Part shown: positions 1 through 8,015 of the stretch, piece by piece | How positions within the stretch are numbered: the stretch's first letter is position 1 | How the letters are laid out: each line of letters begins with the position of its first letter | NCBI GenBank assembly: GCA_910585255.1 | Contig: CAJUEI010000023.1 | Coordinates: 1 to 26,776, forward strand | Source of the DNA: an uncultured Lachnospiraceae bacterium | Lineage (GTDB): Bacteria > Bacillota > Clostridia > Lachnospirales > Lachnospiraceae | Direction of reading: 5' to 3' | DNA length: 26,776 nucleotides | Notes under the pieces: model-generated | What the model was told of the DNA's origin: nothing | The model's database searches: none | What the model saw: only the letters and a program-made list of their open reading frames with translations | Program-made: the position numbers and the translations under genes

Positions 1-358
1 CCCTGCACCCGCTCACCTGCTCCTCCCTGCTCTCATAGTCATCCACGCCTGGCGTACTGTCCGTATAAAGGTTAAAGGCAAGCTTTACTACCCTGACACT
101 GCCGCTTGTCTGCCAGCCCTGATGCAGACATTCCGTTTTGATGCACCCGGACTTTATATCATAAATCTGGCTGAAATGATTCCTTGTGTCCTCTGAAATC
201 CCAAGAATATAAATCAAAGCCTTGTGATAGCAGTCCTGATACCTCACCTGTTCCAATTTCTCATAATAAAATTTTTCATGTTCCTCATTGGTAAAAACCA
301 TGTGTGTGTTGTTGGCGCTCTGCGCCTCTGCTCTTAACGCTGTGTTTGTCACTGTCAT
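1..358 (-). CDS. DUF6075-like protein, N-terminal part (cut by window edge)
   Basis: An open frame of 119 codons runs off the left edge. It starts at the ATG at 358, just after a strong AAAAGGAGG (361-369). The spacing to this ATG is only 2 nt, so the in-frame GTG at 352 (8 nt) is an equally good start. The product begins MTVTNTALRAEAQ, followed near residue 20 by MVFTNEEHEKFYYEKLEQ and then by conserved Cys, His and Tyr residues (RYQDCYHKALIY). This resembles the DUF6075 family, which I recall from Lachnospiraceae mobile elements; the match is from memory and the function is unknown. No membrane segment or signal peptide is seen. Codon use is more GC-rich (CAG, GTG, AAG, AGG) than in the neighbouring ppdK, which fits acquired DNA. 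Two terminator hairpins separate it from ppdK, so it is probably transcribed separately. Confidence 0.65.
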   Translation of the reverse strand, partial: MTVTNTALRAEAQSANNTHMVFTNEEHEKFYYEKLEQVRYQDCYHKALIYILGISEDTRNHFSQIYDIKSGCIKTECLHQGWQTSGSVRVVKLAFNLYTDSTPGVDDYESREEQVSGCR

Positions 359-388
359 GACCTCCTTTTAAATAAATTTTGTCACGAA

Positions 389-407
389 AAAAGGACTATA
401 TCCTTTT
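389..407 (-). terminator. Short hairpin followed by Ts, upstream of the DUF6075-like gene
   Basis: On the minus strand AAAAGGA, a 5-nt loop and TCCTTTT form a 7-bp stem followed by TT. It lies about 20 bp before the ribosome-binding site of the edge gene. It may be a second terminator behind ppdK or a small leader hairpin. The stem is AT-rich and weak. Confidence 0.35.
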
Positions 408-441
408 CCCGAAAGAATATAATCCTCAGTGAAAACCTTAT

Positions 442-475
442 AAAAAAGGGGAAACCTTTATTTTTCAGTTTCCCC
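442..475 (-). terminator. Intrinsic terminator downstream of ppdK
   Basis: On the minus strand GGGGAAAC (475-468), a 12-nt loop and GTTTCCCC (455-448) form a perfect 8-bp stem directly followed by six Ts (447-442). It is about 135 bp after the ppdK stop, with no convincing gene in between, so it most likely ends the ppdK transcript. Confidence 0.8.
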
Positions 476-609
476 AATTCTTTATAGATAGATTTTAAAT
501 ATAATATCTTTGAACTTGTTTGCCTTTGTATATTCAGGTCTATGTGCCATAAAATCCTGTACATTCACCCTTTTTGCAACAAGTGTCATAAAATACATAT
601 ACTTGTAAT

Positions 610-3246
610 CTATTTTCCTTCTGTCGCAATCGCTGCCTGTGCTGCCGCAAGCCGGGCAATCGGCACCCGGAAAGGAGAACAGGATACATAATTCAATCCG
701 GTCTTATGGCAGAACTCAATCGAAGAAGGATCTCCGCCGTGCTCTCCGCAAATTCCAAGCTTGATATCTGGACGTACTTTCCGTCCCTTCTCTGCTGCCA
801 TCTTTACTAACTGACCTACTCCGGTCTGATCTAATCTTGCAAATGGATCGGACTCATAAATCTTTGCCTGATAGTAAGAATCCAAGAATTTTCCTGCATC
901 ATCACGAGAGAAACCAAATGTCATCTGTGTTAAGTCATTTGTACCAAAGGAGAAGAACTCTGCTTCCTCTGCAATTCCATCAGCAGTCAAAGCTGCACGA
1001 GGAATTTCAATCATAGTACCAATATGATACTTCATATCTGAATTCTTTTCTTTCTTTACTGCTTCAGCAACTTCTACTACAACGTCTTTTACATATTTTA
1101 ACTCTTTCTTCTCTCCAACTAATGGAATCATAATCTCAGGAACAATATCATAACCTTTTTCTGCCTTTACTTCAATTGCAGCTTCCATTACTGCTCTGGT
1201 CTGCATCTTTGCAATCTCTGGATAAGTAACAGCCAGACGGCATCCTCTGTGTCCCATCATAGGATTAAATTCATGAAGAGCATCACACTTTGCCTTAACT
1301 TCAGCTACTGTCAATCCCATATCATCTGCAAGAGCCTTAATATCCTCTTCCTCTGTAGGAACAAACTCATGAAGAGGCGGATCTAAATAGCGAACGGTCA
1401 TTGGTCTGCCTTCCAAAGCTTCATACATTGCCTTAAAGTCCGCTTTCTGGAATTCTCCAATAGACTTTAACGCTTCCTCTCTCTGTTCTACTGTATCCGA
1501 AAGAATCATTCTTCTAAACTTCGGAATTCTGTCCTCACCAAAGAACATATGCTCGGTACGGCAAAGTCCGATTCCCTCTGCTCCAAGTTTTACAGCATTT
1601 TTTGTATCAGCAGGAGTATCGGCATTGGTGCGGACCTTTAATGTTCTAAACTGATCAGCCCAAGCCATAATCCGTCCAAAGTTTCCGCCAACAGAAGCTT
1701 CTACTGTCTTAATATCACCCTTATAAATCTTTCCTGTACTTCCGTCCAAAGAAATATAATCCCCTTCATGGAATGTATATCCGCCAAGCTCGAATACCTT
1801 TGCTTCTTCGTCAATCTTAATGTCACCACATCCCGATACACAGCAGGTACCCATACCACGTGCCACTACAGCAGCATGAGAAGTCATACCACCACGTACC
1901 GTTAAGATACCCTGTGAAGCATGCATTCCTTCAATGTCTTCTGGAGAAGTCTCTAAACGAACCAAAATGACTCTTTCTCCTCTTCCGCCTTTTCCAGCAG
2001 CCTTTGCTTCGTCTGCAGTAAAGTAAACCTTACCAGCAGCAGCACCAGGAGAAGCAGGCAGAGCAGAACCAATTACTTCGCCAGCCTTTAATGCTGCTGC
2101 ATCAAATGTAGGATGTAATAACTGATCCAAAGACTTTGCTTCGATTCGAAGAACAGCCTCTTCTGGAGTAATCTTTCCTTCATCTACTAAATCACAGGCA
2201 ATATTAATGGCAGCCGGAGCGGTTCTCTTTCCATTTCTGGTCTGTAAAAAGAATAATTTTCCTTCTTCAATTGTAAACTCCATATCTTGCATATCACGAT
2301 AATGATCTTCCAACTTCATGGCCAAATCCATAAATTGCTTATAGCAATCCGGCAAATCCTGCTCTAACTGTGTAATTGGCTGAGGAGTACGAACACCGGC
2401 AACTACGTCTTCGCCCTGTGCATTGATCAAATATTCACCGAAAATTCCTTTTTCTCCGGTAGAAGGATTTCTTGTAAATGCTACACCAGTACCAGAAGTA
2501 TTTCCCTTATTTCCAAATACCATTGTCTGTACATTTACTGCTGTACCCCAATCTCCAGGAATATCATTCATACGTCTATAGACAATTGCACGAGGGTTGT
2601 CCCATGAACGGAATACCGCTTTTACTGCTTCCATTAACTGTACCTTTGGATCTTGCGGGAATTCTTCTCCCTTCATTGCCTCTTTATACACCTTTTTAAA
2701 CCGATCAATTAATACCTTTAAATCTTCTGCTGTCAGTTCTGTATCATACTTTACGCCTTTTTCTTCTTTTAATTCATCAATAATCTTCTCAAAGAAGGAC
2801 TTTGGCACTTCCATTACGACATCTGAAAACATCTGGATAAATCTTCTGTAAGAATCATAAGCAAATCTAGGATTTCCGGTCTTCTTCGCAAATCCTTCTA
2901 CAGACACATCATTCAATCCCAAATTTAAAATGGTATCCATCATACCAGGCATAGAAGCCCGTGCACCAGACCGAACTGATACCAATAACGGATCTTCTGT
3001 ATCCCCAAATTTTTTCCCATTTACACCCTCTAACCAAATAATTGCCTCAAAAATCTGTCCTTTAATCTCGTCTGTAATCTGTTTTCCGCTTGTATAATAA
3101 TCGGTACAAGCCTCTGTTGTCACTGTAAATCCCTGTGGAATCGGCATGCCTAAATTGGTCATCTCTGCTAAGTTTGCTCCTTTTCCACCAAGAAGGTTTC
3201 TCATATCTGCATTTCCTTCTTCAAACTTATAAACCCACTTTGCCAT
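610..3246 (-). CDS. ppdK: Pyruvate, phosphate dikinase
   Basis: The product interconverts pyruvate + ATP + Pi and PEP + AMP + PPi in the cytosol; in anaerobic Clostridia it can work in the glycolytic direction. Its 878 residues match the usual family length. Visible parts in order: the N-terminal ATP-grasp nucleotide-binding domain (LLGGKGANLAEM near residue 18, VRSGARASMPGMMDT near 91), the central swivelling phosphohistidine domain with GGMTSHAAVVAR (catalytic His457), and the C-terminal PEP/pyruvate barrel with GICGEHGGDPSS (catalytic Cys833). A GGAGG lies about 8 nt before the ATG at 3246, and MAKWVYKFEEGNADM is a typical family start. All catalytic residues are present and the frame is intact. 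It appears to be transcribed alone from the promoter at 3335-3362 and ends at the terminator at 442-475. Confidence 0.97.
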   Translation of the reverse strand: MAKWVYKFEEGNADMRNLLGGKGANLAEMTNLGMPIPQGFTVTTEACTDYYTSGKQITDEIKGQIFEAIIWLEGVNGKKFGDTEDPLLVSVRSGARASMPGMMDTILNLGLNDVSVEGFAKKTGNPRFAYDSYRRFIQMFSDVVMEVPKSFFEKIIDELKEEKGVKYDTELTAEDLKVLIDRFKKVYKEAMKGEEFPQDPKVQLMEAVKAVFRSWDNPRAIVYRRMNDIPGDWGTAVNVQTMVFGNKGNTSGTGVAFTRNPSTGEKGIFGEYLINAQGEDVVAGVRTPQPITQLEQDLPDCYKQFMDLAMKLEDHYRDMQDMEFTIEEGKLFFLQTRNGKRTAPAAINIACDLVDEGKITPEEAVLRIEAKSLDQLLHPTFDAAALKAGEVIGSALPASPGAAAGKVYFTADEAKAAGKGGRGERVILVRLETSPEDIEGMHASQGILTVRGGMTSHAAVVARGMGTCCVSGCGDIKIDEEAKVFELGGYTFHEGDYISLDGSTGKIYKGDIKTVEASVGGNFGRIMAWADQFRTLKVRTNADTPADTKNAVKLGAEGIGLCRTEHMFFGEDRIPKFRRMILSDTVEQREEALKSIGEFQKADFKAMYEALEGRPMTVRYLDPPLHEFVPTEEEDIKALADDMGLTVAEVKAKCDALHEFNPMMGHRGCRLAVTYPEIAKMQTRAVMEAAIEVKAEKGYDIVPEIMIPLVGEKKELKYVKDVVVEVAEAVKKEKNSDMKYHIGTMIEIPRAALTADGIAEEAEFFSFGTNDLTQMTFGFSRDDAGKFLDSYYQAKIYESDPFARLDQTGVGQLVKMAAEKGRKVRPDIKLGICGEHGGDPSSIEFCHKTGLNYVSCSPFRVPIARLAAAQAAIATEGK

Positions 3247-3334
3247 TAGTCTTTCCTCCTGATTTTTTCGACTTTATCGTTTTTCTGCCACATTACTGCC
3301 TCATATTGAAACCTCTATCCAGCAGTCTGTTAAT

Positions 3335-3362
3335 ATTATAACATACATTTCTGATACGTCTA
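3335..3362 (-). promoter_or_regulatory. Probable ppdK promoter (extended -10)
   Basis: On the minus strand TAGACG (3362-3357), a 16-nt spacer and TATAAT (3340-3335) are preceded by a TGT that makes an extended -10. Transcription would start near 3328, giving a leader of about 80 nt. The -10 is perfect and the -35 matches at 4 of 6 positions. Confidence 0.6.
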
Positions 3363-3501
3363 CCACTTTTTCTTATTTTTCACTATTTTTTCTATTTTTA
3401 TGTATGAATCTTCCATTCTTTCTCAATTGCTTGTACAAATTGTTAGTTTTTTCACATTGTTTTTCCCAAAGCCCCTGTCTTGCCTCAGATTGGGTTTAAA
3501 C

Positions 3502-3566
3502 AAAAAAACCGCCTGTATAAAGAAAGCTTTCTTAGTATACGAAAGCAAAAAGTTTCCTCTACAGGC
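3502..3566 (-). terminator. Long-stem intrinsic terminator between the glyS repeats and ppdK
   Basis: On the minus strand GCCTGTA (3566-3560) pairs with TACAGGC (3517-3511), followed by GG and seven Ts (3508-3502). The 42-nt loop holds a second stem, GCTTTC with GAAAGC, and the palindrome AAGAAAGCTTTCTT. It likely terminates transcripts coming from glyS through the repeats before the ppdK promoter. Confidence 0.65.
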
Positions 3567-3623
3567 TCTGTTTTCTGTTTTCTTACAACACCGTTATTCT
3601 GGTCAAAAAAAATAAAGAAATTC

Positions 3624-3763
3624 GAATCCGCTTCGCTACTTCCTCATAATCCTATGCTGTTACCACCACTTGTCAGATGGGGCTTGCATCCCACCTGACA
3701 CAGGGCAGTCCCCAAACCCACCGCTTTCGCCTTCACGGTTTAGAAGCGGGGGACTTCCTTGAT
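3624..3763 (-). repeat. Structured ~140-bp repeat, copy 1
   Basis: This is one of two tandem same-orientation copies downstream of glyS. Shared landmarks on the plus strand are the start aatccgctt[c/t]gctactt, a central hairpin on a TGGG/CCCA stem (3672-3699), the block acccaccg...ttagaagcgggggact (3715-3754) and the end cttccttgat. The central stem and the outer GGGGACTTCCTTG stem carry mismatches in this copy. The strand is inferred from transcription of glyS. The unit encodes nothing convincing. It could be a remnant of IS200/IS605-type ends or omega-RNA-like sequence, but no tnpA or tnpB is present. Confidence 0.6.
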
Positions 3764-3782
3764 AGGGTCAAATCGGATATTC

Positions 3783-3922
3783 GCAATCCGCTTTGCTACT
3801 TGCTCATAACCTCATAGCTGCTATCGCAGCTTTTCAGTGGGAGTCTGCACTCCCACTGAAACAAGGAAGTCCCAACCCACCGTTTTCGCCTTGGCGGCTT
3901 AGAAGCGGGGGACTTCCTTGAT
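3783..3922 (-). repeat. Structured ~140-bp repeat, copy 2
   Basis: This is the second copy, ending 5 bp from the glyS stop. It folds better than copy 1. AGCTGC/GCAGCT makes a 6-bp stem at 3816-3831. A perfect 12-bp stem (TTTCAGTGGGAG with CTCCCACTGAAA) spans 3832-3861. A perfect 12-bp stem (CAAGGAAGTCCC with GGGACTTCCTTG) encloses 3862-3920. The last one could end glyS transcripts by structure alone, since no T-run follows. The arrangement of a small stem, a long stem and an enclosing stem looks like a structured RNA or transposon-end sequence; that reading is inference. Confidence 0.65.
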
Positions 3923-3926
3923 GAGG

Positions 3927-5315
3927 TTAAAATTCTAACTTTTTCTCTAAATATGCTTTTAACTCTGAAATAGCGACACGCTCCTGCTCCATACTGTCCC
4001 GATCCCGAACCGTCACGGCATGATCCGTCTCTGAGTCAAAATCATAGGTCACACAGAACGGCGTTCCTATCTCATCCTGCCGCCGGTACCGCTTCCCAAT
4101 ATTTCCTCTATCGTCATACTCACAATTAAAATATTTTGAAAGCTCCGCATAAATCTTTTGTGCCCCTTCCCCCAGCTTCTTAAATAGAGGCAGCACCCCG
4201 ACCTTAACAGGAGCAAGTGCCGGATGAAGCCGAAGTACGGTTCGCATATCTCCCTCGGCAAGTTCCTCCTCATCATAAGCCGCACATAGAAAAGCCAGTG
4301 TTACACGATCCGCTCCAAGAGAAGGCTCTATCACATAAGGAATATATTTTTCTTTTTTCTCATCATCAAAATATCCCATATCCTCTCCAGAAGTCTTCTG
4401 GTGCTGTGTCAGATCATAATCGGTTCGATCCGCAATCCCCCAGAGTTCTCCCCATCCAAAAGGAAACAGAAATTCTAAATCTGTAGTAGCATTACTATAA
4501 AAGCAAAGCTCTTCCGGTGAATGATCCCTTGCCCGAAGCTGATCAGAAGGAATCCCTAAATGGAGCAGCCAATCCATACAAAACTTTTTCCAATAAGCAA
4601 ACCACTCTAAATCTGTACCAGGCTCACAGAAGAATTCTAATTCCATCTGCTCAAACTCCCGTGTACGGAATGTAAAATTCCCAGGAGAAATCTCATTTCG
4701 AAATGCCTTTCCAATCTGCCCGATTCCAAAAGGAACCTTTTTTCGTGACGTCCTCTGCACATTTTTAAAATTTACAAAAATCCCCTGTGCCGTCTCTGGG
4801 CGAAGATAAATGGTATCCTTCGAATCCTCTGTAATTCCCTGAAATGTCTTAAACATCAAATTAAACTGCCGAATATCCGTAAAGTCATGTTTTCCGCAGG
4901 AAGGACATGGAATCGCATGTTCCTTAATAAATGTCATCATCTCTTCCTGTGTCCATCCGTCCACCGATCCCTCCAGGGCGATTCCCTGCTGCTGTGCAAA
5001 ATTTTCAATTAATTGATCGGCACGAAACCGCTCATGACACCCACGGCAGTCCATAAGAGGATCGGAAAATCCTCCCAAATGCCCGGAAGCTACCCAAGTC
5101 TGCGGATTCATTAAAATCGCACAATCCACTCCAACATTATAAGGATTCTCCTGTATAAACTTCTGCCACCAAGCCTTCTTTACATTATTCTTTAATTCCA
5201 CTCCAAGATTTCCATAATCCCAAGTATTCGCAAGCCCTCCATAAATCTCCGAACCGGGATAAATAAATCCCCGTGATTTTGCAAGTGCAATTATTTTTTC
5301 CATTGTCTTTTCCAT
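3927..5315 (-). CDS. glyS: Glycyl-tRNA synthetase, single-chain alpha2 type
   Basis: The enzyme charges tRNA-Gly with glycine in the cytosol. It is the dimeric single-polypeptide class II type found in many Clostridia, not the two-gene GlyQ/GlyS bacterial type. The N-terminus has GFIYPGSEIYGGLANTWDYG, then CRGCHERF and CPSCGKHDF, which look like a zinc ribbon. Motif 2 is FRNEISPGNFTFRTREFEQME, motif 3 is EPSLGADRVTLAFL, and the C-terminal anticodon-binding domain begins near LHPALAPVKVGVLP. The 462-residue length is normal. A GGAGG lies 11 nt before the ATG at 5315; MEKII at 5303 is a possible alternative. It starts 38 bp after the lipoprotein gene with no terminator between, so the two are probably co-transcribed from 6073-6101. 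No T-box motif is seen upstream. Confidence 0.96.
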   Translation of the reverse strand: MEKTMEKIIALAKSRGFIYPGSEIYGGLANTWDYGNLGVELKNNVKKAWWQKFIQENPYNVGVDCAILMNPQTWVASGHLGGFSDPLMDCRGCHERFRADQLIENFAQQQGIALEGSVDGWTQEEMMTFIKEHAIPCPSCGKHDFTDIRQFNLMFKTFQGITEDSKDTIYLRPETAQGIFVNFKNVQRTSRKKVPFGIGQIGKAFRNEISPGNFTFRTREFEQMELEFFCEPGTDLEWFAYWKKFCMDWLLHLGIPSDQLRARDHSPEELCFYSNATTDLEFLFPFGWGELWGIADRTDYDLTQHQKTSGEDMGYFDDEKKEKYIPYVIEPSLGADRVTLAFLCAAYDEEELAEGDMRTVLRLHPALAPVKVGVLPLFKKLGEGAQKIYAELSKYFNCEYDDRGNIGKRYRRQDEIGTPFCVTYDFDSETDHAVTVRDRDSMEQERVAISELKAYLEKKLEF

Positions 5316-5353
5316 ATTTTTTCATTCCTCCGTCTTTGCCAATCTATTATGCC

Positions 5354-5938
5354 CTATTTTTTATAAATAATATAACATTCCTCACCATTTGCTTTTGCTT
5401 TTTTCTTCCCGTCTGCCGTCACATTTTCACTTATGTAAAGTATCTTATTCGGCACAACAAGATCCGTAGCCTGCTGCGTAATAATGATTCCATAGTTTCC
5501 ATTCTCTGTCACTTTTGCAGTGGATACGGTCTCTGTCTTTCCATACTCTGTAAATGTCTGATCAAATGAATATCCCTCTTCCATCGCCTCTTTTACGGTC
5601 CCGACAAACAAAGTATCTTCATTAAACTCCCGATAATCCTCGTCTGTCTTATAAGAGATCGTCACTTTCGCAGTCCCCTCCTCTACTTTTACTTCTTCCA
5701 GTGAAATCTGTGTAGAAACCTTTCGAAGATTATACTCCTGCAGTTCCTTTTTCACAAAGCTTTCCAGTTCAGAAGCATCATAATACGACTTATCAAAAGC
5801 CTCTACAACAACCTCCTGAAATGTCCCGTCATCATTCACAATCAAAGTTGTTGCATCATATGTTGCCGCCTGATCTCCGCACCCTGTAAGACAACATATC
5901 AGCAATACCATACCCAACCACAGCTTCAGTCTTTTCAT
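5354..5938 (-). CDS. Small putative lipoprotein of unknown function
   Basis: The 194-residue product begins with a signal peptide (MKRLKLWLGMVLLICC) and a lipobox L-T-G-C, with Cys20 as the expected lipid-modified residue. It should therefore be exported and anchored on the outer face of the membrane. The rest is soluble, acidic and strand-rich (TLIVNDDGTFQEVVVEAFDKSYYD, then TISYKTDEDYREFNEDTLFVG), with a basic tail ending in EECYIIYKK. I do not recognise a named family; similar small lipoproteins sit beside glyS or recO in related genomes as far as I recall. AGGAAGG lies about 12 nt before the ATG, and a nearer AAAGG abuts it. The strong promoter at 6073-6101 gives it a leader of about 128 nt, and it probably reads through into glyS. 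Confidence 0.85.
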   Translation of the reverse strand: MKRLKLWLGMVLLICCLTGCGDQAATYDATTLIVNDDGTFQEVVVEAFDKSYYDASELESFVKKELQEYNLRKVSTQISLEEVKVEEGTAKVTISYKTDEDYREFNEDTLFVGTVKEAMEEGYSFDQTFTEYGKTETVSTAKVTENGNYGIIITQQATDLVVPNKILYISENVTADGKKKAKANGEECYIIYKK

Positions 5939-6072
5939 CCTTTAACCATACCTTCCTTCTCTAACAGAAAATTCCCCAATCTGTCCCTATCCAAATCCAT
6001 CTCAACAGTCGGCATACTTCCTGTTATATTGTTTTGTCTATTGCATTTTTATTACTTATAGTACATAAATGG

Positions 6073-6101
6073 AGTATAACAGAAAATTTATTTTATGACA
6101 A
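6073..6101 (-). promoter_or_regulatory. Strong sigma-A-type promoter for the lipoprotein-glyS unit
   Basis: On the minus strand TTGTCA (6101-6096), a 17-nt spacer and TATACT (6078-6073) are present, with TGT just before the -10. Each box matches the consensus at 5 of 6 positions and the spacing is ideal. Transcription would start near 6066. Confidence 0.75.
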
Positions 6102-6175
6102 CTATTAGTTTTTTCTCTAAATCGAATCCCATCTCAAACAATCTGTCCCCTCTTTCTTATCCTGTACCTTTTTCT

Positions 6176-6928
6176 CTAAAATACTCGTTTCATTTCTTCT
6201 AACACTTCCAACGATTTCATCTTCCGATCCATTCTCTGCCGCATACACTGCCGCAATATCCTCTGCAGCTCTAAAAGCACCTCTTCGCTTACCTGAAATG
6301 TATATAGCTTCTCCAAAGGCGATCCAATAATATACTGCAGTGCATAGACTGTAGAATCACTAACCGGCACTGCATCTGCCGCCTGCCGCCTGCAAAGACT
6401 GCAGACTATCCCATTCTCCCGAACACTAAACGCCGTCAGATCCTCTGTCTTTTTACAGCATACACAGGAAAACACCTGCGGATACTCCCCATTCTGCACC
6501 ATGGTTCTTAACTCAAAGATCACCTGCACCAAATCGTTTTCCAATTTTTTATTTAAAAGAGCACGAAACGACTGATACAGCAGAAGAAGCATCCCGCTTC
6601 CATCCATATTTTCATAACTATAATAAGAAGCTAACTCTAAAAAATACATCCCATAAGCCGCTCCTTCTAAATCTTCCGACAGCTCACAAAAATAATTAGA
6701 AATCTGCATGGAATGAATCGTATAAGAAGTTCTTCCTTCCAATAAAAAAAACTCACCAAAAGAAAAAGGACGTGTTCCGGCAAGCAAAGGGCTGTTCTGT
6801 CGTCTTGCACCCCTTGCAAATGCAGATATCTTTCCTCTCTCCCTTGTGAGTATCACCATTCGTTTATCCGATTCTCCTACTGGTGTTCCGGCAAGTACCA
6901 TCCCTGTCACTTTTATCGTCTCATTCAT
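6176..6928 (-). CDS. recO: DNA repair protein RecO
   Basis: RecO is the recombination mediator that works with RecR (and RecF) to load RecA on SSB-coated single-stranded DNA. The 250-residue product has the N-terminal OB fold (ETIKVTGMVLAGTPVGESDKRMVILTRERGKISAFARGARRQNSPL). A helical core follows, with a zinc module made of CVCC near residue 154 and CSLC near 177, then a C-terminal helical part. The length is normal. The start ATG at 6928 has only a weak GAGG-like site about 13 nt upstream, but no better start is available before the conserved domain. It lies 60 bp after era; era-recO is a common Firmicute operon, so they are probably co-transcribed. No clear terminator follows. Confidence 0.95.
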   Translation of the reverse strand: MNETIKVTGMVLAGTPVGESDKRMVILTRERGKISAFARGARRQNSPLLAGTRPFSFGEFFLLEGRTSYTIHSMQISNYFCELSEDLEGAAYGMYFLELASYYSYENMDGSGMLLLLYQSFRALLNKKLENDLVQVIFELRTMVQNGEYPQVFSCVCCKKTEDLTAFSVRENGIVCSLCRRQAADAVPVSDSTVYALQYIIGSPLEKLYTFQVSEEVLLELQRILRQCMRQRMDRKMKSLEVLEEMKRVF

Positions 6929-6988
6929 ATCTATTTTGTACCTATCCTCTTTTTTCTCTCTGCCTGATACCGGTTTCCCTTTCTTTCC

Positions 6989-7939
6989 CTAAAATTCCGA
7001 TTCCTCTTTTTTCAAATATCCGTAGTTCTTTAACAGAAGCTCACTATCCCGCCATTCCTTCCGAACTTTTACCCAAATCTGCAGATTTACCTGCATTTCC
7101 AACATCTGCTCTAACTCATACCTCGCTTGAGAACCAATCTTTTTTAACATAGCTCCCTTTTTCCCAATAATAATTCCCTTATGGGATTCCCGCTCACAGA
7201 TCACGGTTGCCTCAATATCCATAATCGATCCATTTTTCCGCTCCTTCATCTGTTCAATCGTAACAGCAATTCCATGAGGAATCTCGTCCTCTAAAATCCG
7301 AAGTGCCTTTTCCCGAATTAATTCTGCTGCAATCTGCCGCATCGGCTGATCTGTCACGGTATCCTCATCATAAAAAGCCGGTCCGTCACTTAAATATTGA
7401 AAAATGCACTGAATCAAGGTCTCTATATTTTTTCCCTGAAAAGCAGAAACCGGAACAATTTCAGCAAAATCCATCTCTTTCCGATACGTATCAATCACTG
7501 CAAACAGTTCCTCTTTCTTTACCATATCCACTTTATTAATAACCAAAATCACCGGAACTTTCCCGTTCTTTAACTGTGTCAGAATATGCTGCTCTCCGGC
7601 ACCAATATACGTTGTCGGTTCTACCAGCCAGAGAATCACATCTGCTTCCCGCAAGGTTCGCTCTGCTACATGAACCATATATTCCCCCAGCTTATTCTTT
7701 GCCTTATGAATTCCCGGTGTATCCAAAAAGACAATCTGTCCTGCCTTAGAAGTATAGACTGTCTGAATTCGATTCCGTGTCGTCTGCGGCTTATTTGAAG
7801 TAATCGCAATCTTCTGTCCGATTATCTGATTCATCAAAGTCGATTTGCCCACATTGGGTCTTCCCACCAGTGCAGCAAAACCCGACTTAAATGTTTCCTG
7901 CCCGTTTGCCTCTTGTCCGCCTTTTGTATATTCTTCCAA
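6989..7939 (-). CDS. era: GTPase Era
   Basis: Era is an essential GTPase that binds the 3' end of 16S rRNA during 30S assembly. Visible motifs are G1 GRPNVGKST, switch/G2 TTRNRIQTV, G3 DTPG, G4 NKVD and the C-terminal KH domain with GKKGAMLKKIGSQAR. I set the start at the TTG at 7939 because GAAAGGAG lies exactly 8 nt upstream, giving 316 residues, and the conserved part FKSGFAALVGRPNVGKS follows about 17 residues later. A longer frame begins with TTG at 7984, but that codon lies in the loop of a hairpin (7969-7998) and has no ribosome-binding site. A TTG start may keep translation modest. It is followed by recO. Confidence 0.95.
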   Translation of the reverse strand: MEEYTKGGQEANGQETFKSGFAALVGRPNVGKSTLMNQIIGQKIAITSNKPQTTRNRIQTVYTSKAGQIVFLDTPGIHKAKNKLGEYMVHVAERTLREADVILWLVEPTTYIGAGEQHILTQLKNGKVPVILVINKVDMVKKEELFAVIDTYRKEMDFAEIVPVSAFQGKNIETLIQCIFQYLSDGPAFYDEDTVTDQPMRQIAAELIREKALRILEDEIPHGIAVTIEQMKERKNGSIMDIEATVICERESHKGIIIGKKGAMLKKIGSQARYELEQMLEMQVNLQIWVKVRKEWRDSELLLKNYGYLKKEESEF

Positions 7940-7968
7940 TTTCTCTGCTCCTTTCGTATCTACGAAAA

Positions 7969-7998
7969 GTGCCCCAACAGCCAAACGCTATGGGGCAC
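7969..7998 (-). terminator. Perfect 8-bp hairpin between the SSB-like gene and era
   Basis: GTGCCCCA (7969-7976) and TGGGGCAC (7991-7998) form a perfect stem with a 14-nt loop, followed on the minus strand by TTTTC. It may terminate the upstream SSB-like gene. If the candidate promoter at 8018-8047 is real, it would instead be the 5' leader hairpin of era. The T-run is short, so termination is likely partial. Confidence 0.5.
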
Positions 7999-8015
7999 TA
8001 TTTTCTGTTCCCAAA

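Noticed and set aside
382..564. 60-codon minus-strand ORF after ppdK
   Set aside because: It spans both terminator hairpins, has no ribosome-binding site and shows AT-driven composition only.
3400..3698. Plus-strand ORFs of 71-72 codons in the glyS-ppdK gap
   Set aside because: They cross the terminator at 3502-3566 and the first structured repeat and show no coding signature.
6109..6180. Repeated TTTTTCTCTAAA after recO
   Set aside because: The repeat is short and low in complexity, and also occurs near the glyS stop; it is probably chance in AT-rich DNA.
7940..7984. Longer Era start at TTG 7984
   Set aside because: The codon is in the loop of a perfect hairpin without a ribosome-binding site, whereas TTG 7939 has GAAAGGAG at 8 nt.
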